Shown: positions 42,001 to 48,459 of the stretch, piece by piece
Layout: every line of letters begins with the position of its first letter
How positions within the stretch are numbered: the first letter of the stretch is position 1
Assembly (NCBI GenBank): GCA_033856275.1
Contig: JAWVFJ010000047.1
Location: forward strand, 115,075-179,074
DNA length: 64,000 nucleotides
DNA from: VRUE01 sp033856275
GTDB lineage: Bacteria; Actinomycetota; Thermoleophilia; Solirubrobacterales; 70-9
Reading direction: 5' to 3'
Translations under genes and position numbers: made by a program
Notes under the pieces: generated by a model
What the model was told of the DNA's origin: nothing
What the model saw: the letters and a program-made list of their open reading frames with translations, nothing else
Databases searched by the model: none

Positions 42001-42094
42001 CGCCCGGCGCCGCGATCACGGCGAGCGCCACGACGAAGGAGACCGTGAGCAGCGGGGCCAAAACGTGGCGCGGGCGGCGGCGGGCGAGGCTCAT
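38897..42094 (-). CDS. Large secreted protein with Cys-paired repeats
   Basis: A 1065-residue protein with a Sec signal peptide (basic start, then LLTVSFVVALAVIAAPGARA). A repeated unit with C-x8-12-CP-x-x-S-x-VG occurs at least five times (CTPSQLRAAKCPLDSQVG, CNRSQFDTGSCPAGASVG, CQEPAASRGDCPAAAKIG and others), each preceded by a strand ending in LPxG(V/L). The unit is shared with the 265-residue protein at 45232. Extracellular, possibly adhesive or structural. ATG overlaps the upstream gene's stop (coupled). The 3' end overlaps the MMPL gene by 134 bp, so the last ~45 residues (Ser/Ala/Arg-rich) are doubtful. Confidence 0.8.
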   Translation of the reverse strand: MSLARRRPRHVLAPLLTVSFVVALAVIAAPGARAEASAFGIDALSASFSESQAGGHPDVTTSIALNKDALGNSVQQMKDLEVELPTGFVGNPQATPQCTPSQLRAAKCPLDSQVGVIEPFFVIVCPGVATTLGNEGITTAPPTVLSEAASDASSMLVVASTAGIVGGDLLTVGQPGETVHVTVSSVIDATHLQLPYAIGTALPAGTPVGDDVIHVADTAHFCAGEENEITIGSGADEEVGKIAFVLSGNRLALEAPLQNPHALGEPVTHMAEERTAPFPIYNVEPSRGHLATLGASILIGSIIMQLDAREDDSGIDATISNMSTLLGMNGAKIALWGVPAATSHDSQRCTLLGHECQASTAEARAFISAPGQCGEPLTTMVHVDSWQEPERSVTASTAQPAPTGCDQLQFAPTLSVTPDTTKPDSPTGYEVDLKLPRNADPLAPETPPLTSLAVTLPPGVSLSPAGAAGLGVCNRSQFDTGSCPAGASVGSVSVSSPALAAPLPGKVYLATPQPDVPWGIFLIAGNEAIAVRLAGRLELNPATGQVTIAFRSLPQLPLSEIKVSFPGGQTASLDNPAACGTATTTSRLIAASGQVATPGSSFLVAGATGACSVPRSFAPRFSAGMTTRHAGAASAFVINVSREDGEGDLSTVGAKLPPGLLGDFSGVTPCQEPAASRGDCPAAAKIGATQVVAGAGNQPLTLPGTVYLTGPYGGAPYGLSIVVPAVAGPFNLGMIVTRGSVTVDPRTLRVSIATDPLPRVFGGVPVRVRAVHLNLDRPGFTFNPTNCAPGSIDATIDSVEGAASSSSALFTVSGCAGLHFTPRLSAAVGPGASRSGAGLSLVLRVGSGSQANLSSLAVRLPRQLHPRLDAIRQACPAKVYDAAPDRCPAASALSRMVISSPLFGSGLTGTGYLVARGGKALPVVATSFKVGDATLTMEGHVRLTGDGVATLVFPDLPDIPLQTLRITLPRSKNSVLGATGRLCSGPRPNVGFRAEAQNGARLTRTVAVSVAGCGGAGGSDRATRRSLRRPPRGLPSVRASGAVGAAPTSSSGRAAPSARGPAGSG

Positions 42095-44676
42095 CGTCTC
42101 CCTCCCCGGGCTCGGCGGTCGGCCTGCCGTCGCAGGTAAATCCGTTCGAGCGCCACCTCGTCGGTCTTTAGGTCACGCACTTCGATCGTCAGCGGGAGCG
42201 GCCCGGCGTGGAGGCGTTCGCGGGCAGCCGCGCTGAGCGCCAGCGTCACCATCCTGGCGAGGTGCCCGTGGGTGAAGGCGACGCGGGAGGACCCGACCAG
42301 CATCGACGCCGGGCCGAGTGGCGCGAAGGCCTGCAGCACGGCGCGGCCGGGCGCGGCCGCGGTGACCCGGAACTCCAGCCGCCCGGTCCGCGCGAAGCGG
42401 GTCAGTTGCGCGCGGTTCGGCGCCTTCAGGCGGAAGCTGGGGGGCGCGTTGTGACGCCGCAGCTTTTCCGATTCGACCGGTCCGGCAGTCTGCGGTGCAG
42501 GGATCGGTGCGGACGTCGCTTGGGCACCCAAGCAGCCTGCCCCGCTGCACGATTCGCCACCCGGGTGCGACGGGAAGCCACCGGCGACCCGGACATCGTA
42601 GGTGTGCAGGCTGCCGGGTTCGGCTTCGGGGACGAGTTGGGAGCCGGTGGTGATGAAGACATCATCGCCGCTCGGCGTCGACGCGAAAGCGAAGGCGCTT
42701 TCGGTAGCGTGCGGTTCGGAGAGCAGGTAAAGGCGGCCGGCCTCCCACTCGTACACGTGCATCGCCGCCGCGCCGCTCGCCGCGGGGAGGAGGACTTCCG
42801 GCGACATGAAGAAGACCTGCGTCCCGGCCGCGTTCATCGTCGCATCCAGGTTGGCGGGCGCGTAGCTCCCGCCCATACCGGTCAGCGCCGACGCTTCGAT
42901 CGGCCGCACGCCCACCCCGAGACACGAAAGGCAGGTGAGTCCTCCACCGGCCTCGACGTAACGATAGATCTCGGCGACGTCCAACTGGACCACCGGCTCG
43001 CTCGCCAACTGGGAGAAGCGGATCGGCGTTTCCAGTTCGAGTTTGGTCGAGTTTCGGACCGCCTTAACCTTGTACTTTTCTTCGAGGAGCGGGTTGCCGA
43101 TCCGGACTTGGCGGCCGACCATCACCCCGGTTGTGTCGGTGACTTCGACCACGGTAGCCCCTTCGGGCGCTTCGGCGGCGAGTTCCATCGCCGGCCCTGC
43201 TGGGTTTTCACCTGTCAGGTCGGATTTACTTTCGAACACCATTACGCTGCCGTCCGGCGTCGGCACCGCGGGGCGCCCGAGGTCCGGCTGACTGACCAGC
43301 TGACCGCGGGCTGAGCCGAATTCGTTGATCACGTCTTCCGTCCCCAGGGTGGCGATGAAGGTAGTGGTGCCGGTCGAGGTGTTGAAGGAATAGAAGTTCG
43401 ACTGGTTCGCTTGAGCAGTCTGGCCGAGCCCGTTCGGTTCGGCAGTCAGCACACCTTCGGCGACGAAGTAGACGTGCGAGCCATTGTTGGAGATCGCGCT
43501 GATGCCGAGCAGGTGACCGTCGAGCATCCCGGCGTCGCCGTCGGAAACCGGGCTCGCCGACATCGCCGGGACGACGCCGATCTGGTGGGCGGTGGTGTTG
43601 AAGACGTAGAGCTCAAGGTCGGCGGCGCTGCCGCCGAGGCCCTCGTCGCTGCGGAAGAAGACTAGAGAGCCGTCCTTGGAGGCGCCCTCGTAGCGGGCGA
43701 ACCCGCTTGAGGAAGGGTCATCGAGCGGCGTCGTCGTCCCCGCCGCGAGGTCACGCATGTAGAGGTGGGGCTGTGGGACCGGGCTGGGATAGGTGACCCC
43801 CGGCGGTGGGCTCTCGAAGAAGACCTTCTGGCCGTCCGCGGAGACGGCGTTGGTGGTGCTCCCGAACTGATTGGGGGAGACGGCACCGTGGCCAATGTAG
43901 GTGCCGTCGCCGAGGATGGCGCCATCGGGACTGACGACTGTGCCATCGTTTTGGACATTGACGAGGGTCGTCGTCCCGGTCGCCAGGTCGCGCAGGTAGA
44001 GGTAATACGGCGCCGGGCCGGCTTCTTCGTCCAAGCCGGTCGCGTCCGCGGTCAACGCCGCGCGGGTGCTGAAGACGATGCTCCGGGCCTGCGGGTCGGC
44101 TCCGTCGAAGGTGGATTCGTAGCGCGTGGCGGCGGGGGCGCTCAGAGGACCTTGCGACACCCAGTGCGGCACCCCGTCTTCGCCCTGCACGTAGAGGTCG
44201 CGCGTGCCGGGCGTGTCGCCGGGATCGTAGCTTTCGGGCGTGCTGTAGATCGTCGTGCCGAGGTCTTCGGACCAGAAGACCGGCGCCTGCGGTTCGGTGA
44301 ATCCTTCCAGCGACCCCCGCGGCGCCGGCGTGAGCCCCTTCGTCGTCCAGCCTGCCGGGCCGCGGCGGGACTGGTATAGCTGTTCGCCTCCAGTGGTTGC
44401 GCCGCAGCAGCCTCCGAGCCCCGACCAGTCGAGCGCGTCGCCGTCCGGCGCGGGGTAGGCGATCCAGCCCACCACCCCGTTCATCGACGACGGAGTGACC
44501 AGCTCATAGACGCGTTCGTCCGGAAGTTCCGCGGCACCGGCCCACGGTGCGAACGCGCCGAGGGCGGCGGCGATCGTGGCGAGCAGGACCCCGAGCCAAG
44601 ACCCGTTCACCTTGGGTCGGAGCACCCCCCTCGCCCCGATCCGCTTGTTCCCCCTCAGATTAAAATTTGAATTCAT
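42091..44676 (-). CDS. Secreted TolB/PD40-like beta-propeller protein
   Basis: About 840-861 residues with a signal peptide (LLATIAAALGAFAPWAGAAELPDERVYELVTP). Repeated YLYLRDLATGTTT, LYMRDLAAGTTT, YSFNTSTGTTT and VSADGQKVFF motifs are PD40/WD-like propeller blades. An Ig-like C-terminal domain follows (LEFRVTAAAPGRAVLQAF). Such proteins are abundant in Thermoleophilia and their function is unknown. GTG 44625, preceded by GAGGGGG, may be the true start. Translationally coupled to the 1065-residue protein. Confidence 0.82.
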   Translation of the reverse strand: MNSNFNLRGNKRIGARGVLRPKVNGSWLGVLLATIAAALGAFAPWAGAAELPDERVYELVTPSSMNGVVGWIAYPAPDGDALDWSGLGGCCGATTGGEQLYQSRRGPAGWTTKGLTPAPRGSLEGFTEPQAPVFWSEDLGTTIYSTPESYDPGDTPGTRDLYVQGEDGVPHWVSQGPLSAPAATRYESTFDGADPQARSIVFSTRAALTADATGLDEEAGPAPYYLYLRDLATGTTTLVNVQNDGTVVSPDGAILGDGTYIGHGAVSPNQFGSTTNAVSADGQKVFFESPPPGVTYPSPVPQPHLYMRDLAAGTTTPLDDPSSSGFARYEGASKDGSLVFFRSDEGLGGSAADLELYVFNTTAHQIGVVPAMSASPVSDGDAGMLDGHLLGISAISNNGSHVYFVAEGVLTAEPNGLGQTAQANQSNFYSFNTSTGTTTFIATLGTEDVINEFGSARGQLVSQPDLGRPAVPTPDGSVMVFESKSDLTGENPAGPAMELAAEAPEGATVVEVTDTTGVMVGRQVRIGNPLLEEKYKVKAVRNSTKLELETPIRFSQLASEPVVQLDVAEIYRYVEAGGGLTCLSCLGVGVRPIEASALTGMGGSYAPANLDATMNAAGTQVFFMSPEVLLPAASGAAAMHVYEWEAGRLYLLSEPHATESAFAFASTPSGDDVFITTGSQLVPEAEPGSLHTYDVRVAGGFPSHPGGESCSGAGCLGAQATSAPIPAPQTAGPVESEKLRRHNAPPSFRLKAPNRAQLTRFARTGRLEFRVTAAAPGRAVLQAFAPLGPASMLVGSSRVAFTHGHLARMVTLALSAAARERLHAGPLPLTIEVRDLKTDEVALERIYLRRQADRRARGGRR

Positions 44677-44777
44677 TCAACGAAATACTAAGCAATCAGC
44701 TAGCCTAAGTACAATAAGGATTCTCCGATTAAGTGGAATCGGGAGCAAACTGTGTCTTTGACTGGAACGAGGACGGG

Positions 44778-45263
44778 ATGAGAGCAAGAAACTGGCAGGT
44801 CAGGTTCGGGCTACGCGGTGTGGCGACTCGCGGAGCCCTCGCCGGTATCGCCTGTCTCGTACTCGCAGCCGTCGTCGCCTACCCGGTCGCACACGCTAAG
44901 CGCCAGACGGTGGAAAACGAAGCGCACTTTCACCGGGTCGGTCCGGGCGGTAAGGAAATCCAGGAGAAGGGGACGGCGACCGGGACCTTCCCTGGCCCAG
45001 CGACCACCCGCGTGGTGTTCAACGGGAACAAGATGACGGGGACCTTCTCGCTGCACACCACCGGCGGGACGGTGGTGGGCAAGACCGACGCGAACATCGT
45101 CGGTAGCTCGGCGCGACCGGTGGTCCGGTTCGTCGGCACGGCGACAATCACCGGTGGGACCGGCCGCTTCCGAACCGCAAGCGGGACGCTGAAGCTGAAC
45201 GGGACGATGCGCCGCATCAACAACGCGATCTATGAGAAAACCACAGGCCGGATCCATTTCTGA
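44778..45263 (+). CDS. Secreted small beta-barrel protein (allene-oxide-cyclase-barrel-like)
   Basis: About 161 residues from ATG 44778 with an N-terminal signal/anchor (GALAGIACLVLAAVVAYPVAHA). VRFVGTATITGGTGRFRTASGTLKLNG is the repeated beta-hairpin typical of dirigent/AOC-barrel-like domains. GAGGACGGG serves as RBS; GTG 44733 is possible. It overlaps the next gene by 32 bp, so the two are an operon. Confidence 0.65.
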   Translation: MRARNWQVRFGLRGVATRGALAGIACLVLAAVVAYPVAHAKRQTVENEAHFHRVGPGGKEIQEKGTATGTFPGPATTRVVFNGNKMTGTFSLHTTGGTVVGKTDANIVGSSARPVVRFVGTATITGGTGRFRTASGTLKLNGTMRRINNAIYEKTTGRIHF

Positions 45264-46029
45264 GTCGCGCCATGACCTCGTCCTGAGGGGGGCGGGGCTC
45301 GTCGGTCTGGTGCTCTGCTGCTGGGCCTTCCTCTTCGCCCCGGCCGCGCGGGCTGCCGACCTGCACGTCAGGTTCGTGCCCGAACCGTCGGGGCCGGGGA
45401 TCATCTTCGACTTCGGCTTCACCATCGCCGGGAAATCGCCCTCGCCGCTGACCAGCGTCGCCCTCCGCTTCCCCCCCGGCCTCTCCTACGCGACCTCGGC
45501 ACTCGGGATGGCTGAATGTAACTCGAAGAGGCTGACCGCCATGGGCCTCGCGGGCTGCCCGGTGAACTCACGAATTGGCCGCGGCACCGCGACGGTACGG
45601 GTGCCCTTCGGCAATGGCAGCCTGAAGGAGACCGTGGACCTGACCCTGCTCGTCGGCCACACCCACGGCGAAGCACAGGAAGTCCTCTACTACGCAGTCG
45701 GCACCGTGCCGGTGATCTCGGAGCTGGTCTTCCGTGCCGAAATCGGCACTGCCGCGGCCGGCAACGCCATGGTCACCAGGATCCCGGCGATCACCACCCT
45801 CCCCGGCTCGCCGAACGCCTCCGTCGTCAGCCTCGACTCGCGAATCGACCCGCCGGGGCTCACCTACACCAGATTCTCTAACCACAGAGAAGTCCACTAT
45901 CACCCTCGCGGGATGATCCTTCCCAGCGCCTGCCCACCCCGAGGGTACGGATTCAGCGCGACCTTCCGGTTCGAAAACAACACCGCCTCGAACGCGAGCA
46001 GCACCGTCAGGTGCCAGAGAGCGGGGTGA
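45232..46029 (+). CDS. Secreted protein with one Cys-paired repeat unit
   Basis: A 265-residue protein with signal peptide (GLVGLVLCCWAFLFAPAARA). LRFPPGLSYA then CNSKRLTAMGLAGCPVNSRIGRGTA is the same unit as in the 1065-residue protein, so both likely belong to one surface system. C-terminal Cys pair in ILPSACPPRGYGF and VRCQRAG. Last intact gene of the island. Confidence 0.7.
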   Translation: MRKPQAGSISESRHDLVLRGAGLVGLVLCCWAFLFAPAARAADLHVRFVPEPSGPGIIFDFGFTIAGKSPSPLTSVALRFPPGLSYATSALGMAECNSKRLTAMGLAGCPVNSRIGRGTATVRVPFGNGSLKETVDLTLLVGHTHGEAQEVLYYAVGTVPVISELVFRAEIGTAAAGNAMVTRIPAITTLPGSPNASVVSLDSRIDPPGLTYTRFSNHREVHYHPRGMILPSACPPRGYGFSATFRFENNTASNASSTVRCQRAG

Positions 46030-46094
46030 TGGAGTCAATAGCCCAGCGTCAGAGTTGTGTGGGTGCGCAACCGATCGAGGGAGTGCTTGTTGGC

Positions 46095-46305
46095 GTGCGC
46101 GACAGCTCGGCTGTCCTTATCAGCAAAAAGGACTTCGCCATGCTGATCGAGCCGGTCCGGACACGCCGATTCGCTCAACTGCGCAACCAGTTTCTTCGGG
46201 GATCACGGTCGAGGTCTCCTGTCGTCGCAAAGACGCGCGGCGGCCGCCGTATTCCCCCGGTCGAGCCGATATCAGCAGACACGTCCTGCATCTCCGAACA
46301 CCCTT
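46095..46305 (+). pseudogene. Decayed second copy of the MLIEP-family gene
   Basis: RDSSAVLISKKDFAMLIEP and VRTRRFAQLRNQFLR match the 29300-29600 gene; one base is missing after TTTCTTC, after which similarity continues in another frame (GITVEVSCRRKDAR). Confidence 0.5.
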
Positions 46306-46418
46306 AGCGGCCTAGGTTCGCGTCTCGATCCGCGATAGCCGACGGGGCTGTGGCACGGGTTGCGGCACGAAACTGACAAACCGCTTGAACAAGCCAATTC
46401 TTTCGCCCTCGCGCTGGC
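46306..46418. other. Island right-end arm
   Basis: Short non-coding stretch holding GTGGCAC/GCGGCAC repeats (46350-46369) and AAACCGCTTGAACAAGCC, matching the internal relic at 32679-32744. Confidence 0.5.
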
Positions 46419-46477
46419 CTTGAAAACCGGCAGACATCGAAAGGTGTCTCGAGGGTTCGAATCCCTCCCCCTCCGCT
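46419..46477. repeat. attR: 59-bp copy of tRNA-Ser(TGA) 3' end
   Basis: Identical to 27393-27451 including anticodon loop, variable arm and T-arm; no acceptor 5' half upstream, so it is not a tRNA gene. Confidence 0.9.
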
Positions 46478-46502
46478 GTTCTCGAGACGCCTGGGCGCGG
46501 GG

Positions 46503-47171
46503 CTATTCGATCACGCGCGCGATGTTGAAGCCGTCGTAGCCCTTGTTGCCGACTGTTTGGATGGTCGTTGCCTCGACTCGTGGCTCGGCGGCGAGCAGTT
46601 CATGGAAGCGTCGCTGCGCCACGATCGCCGGATCGTCGTCATTGGGATCAACAAGCCGGCCGTCGCGAACGACGTTGTCGGAGATGATCAGGGCGCCGGG
46701 ACGCGAGCGCTCCAGCGCCCAGGCGAAGTAGTCGGGCGTATGGACCTTGTCGGCGTCGATGAAGGTGAGGTCGAAGGGACCGGCTCGCTTGGCCTCGAGT
46801 TGTGGCAGCTGATCCAGAGCGGGCCCAACCCTAATCTCGACGACTCCGCCGAGACCGGCGGCGGCGATGCTTGCCGTCGCCACTTCGGCATAGCGCTGAT
46901 CGGCCTCCAGGGTGATCAGGCGACCGTCCGTAGGCAGAGCCCAGGCCAGCCAAATCGTGCTGTAGCCGCCCAGGGTGCCGAACTCGAGGATCGAGCGTGC
47001 CCCGATCGTCTTCGCCAGCAGGTGGAGGAGCTTGCCCTGCGGCGGCGAGACCTGGATCTGGGGAAGTCCCGCCTTCTCGCCGGCCCGCAGCGCTTTCTCC
47101 AGCGCCTCGTCGGGAGGCGCCAGCAGGCCGGTCACGTACTCGTCAACCGCGGTCCAGGTCTCCTGCGCCAC
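46503..47171 (-). CDS. O-methyltransferase, family 3 (CCoAOMT-like)
   Basis: A 222-residue class I SAM methyltransferase from GTG 47171. ILEFGTLGGYSTIWLAWALPTDGRLITLEAD is motif I with the acidic ribose ligand, and FDLTFIDADKVHTPDYFAWAL contains the metal-binding Asp pair. Such enzymes methylate catechol-like hydroxyls with Mg2+. A longer frame exists upstream but lacks similarity. TAGACC lies 8 nt before the GTG. First core gene right of the island. Confidence 0.9.
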   Translation of the reverse strand: MAQETWTAVDEYVTGLLAPPDEALEKALRAGEKAGLPQIQVSPPQGKLLHLLAKTIGARSILEFGTLGGYSTIWLAWALPTDGRLITLEADQRYAEVATASIAAAGLGGVVEIRVGPALDQLPQLEAKRAGPFDLTFIDADKVHTPDYFAWALERSRPGALIISDNVVRDGRLVDPNDDDPAIVAQRRFHELLAAEPRVEATTIQTVGNKGYDGFNIARVIE

Positions 47172-47237
47172 GGAGGGGAGGTCTATCAGGATGCTCTTCT
47201 TGGCAGGAAACCTCGCGCAGCGACCGAACGTGCGGGG

Positions 47238-47987
47238 ATGGAGACGGCATCGCGCCGGGCGCGCAGGCGTGAGCGGTGGCTGCAGCGGGCGGAGCGCGTC
47301 AGCGACGCCTTCGGGCTGGTCTTCTTGCTGGTGCTGGTCACCTATGTGTTGGCCTCGCTGCTGGAGAACCGAGGCTGGACCTCCGTCGTTCTCACCGTGG
47401 CGACAAGCGCGACCTCGGTGGTCGCGCTGATTAGCTCGCACGCCCATGCACGGCTCGCGCGGGTCGCCCTAGCGCTCTCGGTGCTGACTGTGCTTCTCGC
47501 CGCGATCGGGGCCGCTTCGGACAATCACGACTGGCTCAACTTGGCGACGCTGATCCAGGTCTCGCTGTTGACCATCGCGATGGCCGCAGTCCTGCACCGC
47601 GTCGTCATGGCCCCCGAGGTGGGCTCGCGCACAATCCTCGGCGCGCTCAGCGTCTACGCGGTGCTGGGCATTCTCTTCACCTTCATCTATGGCGTGATCG
47701 ATCGAGTTCAGGGAGGTCCGTTCTTCGAAGGCCACCCGAACCCCGCCGGATCCGACTTCCTCTTCTTCAGCTACACGACCCTGACCACGACCGGCTACGG
47801 AAACCTCGTCCCCGGCGGACAGCCGGGGCGGCTGATCGCCGGCCTGGAGATGATGGCCGGCCAGATCTTCCTCGTCACCCTCGTCGCCGGCTTGGTCAGC
47901 CTCTGGCGCCCGGGAGAGGCGATCCGCCGTCGCCGTGAAAGGCGCGACGGAGAAGAGCCGGCGGCAGGACTACCGCCCGCGACCTAG
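47238..47987 (+). CDS. Six-TM ion channel with K+-type filter
   Basis: A 249-residue protein. Five TM segments (about 25-42, 48-68, 74-93, 104-123, 133-155), a pore helix and filter TTTGYGNL (about 183-190), then TM6. The filter matches the TxGYG of potassium channels. No run of Arg at S4 spacing, so it is probably not strongly voltage-gated, and no RCK/cNMP domain. ATG 47238. Divergent from the methyltransferase and abutting the cyclophilin gene end to end. Confidence 0.85.
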   Translation: METASRRARRRERWLQRAERVSDAFGLVFLLVLVTYVLASLLENRGWTSVVLTVATSATSVVALISSHAHARLARVALALSVLTVLLAAIGAASDNHDWLNLATLIQVSLLTIAMAAVLHRVVMAPEVGSRTILGALSVYAVLGILFTFIYGVIDRVQGGPFFEGHPNPAGSDFLFFSYTTLTTTGYGNLVPGGQPGRLIAGLEMMAGQIFLVTLVAGLVSLWRPGEAIRRRRERRDGEEPAAGLPPAT

Positions 47988-48446
47988 CTAGTCAGACAGC
48001 TCGACGCGCTCAATCGTCTGCGCTTCGAGCGGGCGATCTGAGGCGTCCGCTTCAGCCGACTCGATCGCATCGACGACATCCATGCCGTCGACGACACGGC
48101 CGAAGACGGTGTGCTTGCCGTCAAGCCAGGGCGCCGCGGCGGTCGTGACGATGAAGAACTGCGAGCCGTTGGTATTGGGGCCGGCGTTTGCCATAGCCAG
48201 CGCGCCCCGCTCCACCTTGTGGTCGTTGAACTCGTCCTCGAACGTATAGCCCGGACCACCGCGACCCGTCCCCTCCGGACAGCCTCCCTGAATCATGAAA
48301 TCCGGGATCACCCGATGGAAGACCAGTTCGTCGTAGAAGCGATCGGCCGAGAGTTTGCGGAAGTTCTCAACCGTCTTCGGCGCCTCGTCGTCGTGCAGCT
48401 CGAGCACGATCACGCCAGCACTCGTGTGAAGGGTCGCCTTCGACAT
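47988..48446 (-). CDS. Peptidyl-prolyl cis-trans isomerase, cyclophilin type
   Basis: A 152-residue cytosolic cyclophilin. FHRVIPDFMIQGG (catalytic Arg), MANAGPNTNGSQFFI and WLDGKHTVFGRVV are the active-site blocks. ATG 48446 is preferred over GTG 48455 because TAGGGT (48454-48459) overlaps the latter and lies 7 nt before the former. Confidence 0.95.
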   Translation of the reverse strand: MSKATLHTSAGVIVLELHDDEAPKTVENFRKLSADRFYDELVFHRVIPDFMIQGGCPEGTGRGGPGYTFEDEFNDHKVERGALAMANAGPNTNGSQFFIVTTAAAPWLDGKHTVFGRVVDGMDVVDAIESAEADASDRPLEAQTIERVELSD

Positions 48447-48453
48447 CGCGCTC

Positions 48454-48459
48454 ACCCTA
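48454..48459 (-). promoter_or_regulatory. -10 hexamer TAGGGT, leaderless spacing
   Basis: TAGGGT then 7 nt then ATG 48446. Confidence 0.45.

Larger units (their letters stand above)
27452..46477. mobile_element. Genomic island/decayed integrative element in tRNA-Ser(TGA), ~19 kb
   Basis: Bounded by the 59-bp attL/attR repeat. The left third is AT-richer with broken genes, including a MobF-relaxase fragment, typical of integrative conjugative elements; the rest is gene cargo. A second copy of the right-end sequence inside (32679-32744) and a duplicated decayed gene (29228 and 46095) imply at least two related insertions in tandem. No integrase or excisionase gene is recognisable, so it is probably no longer self-mobile. 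Confidence 0.8.
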
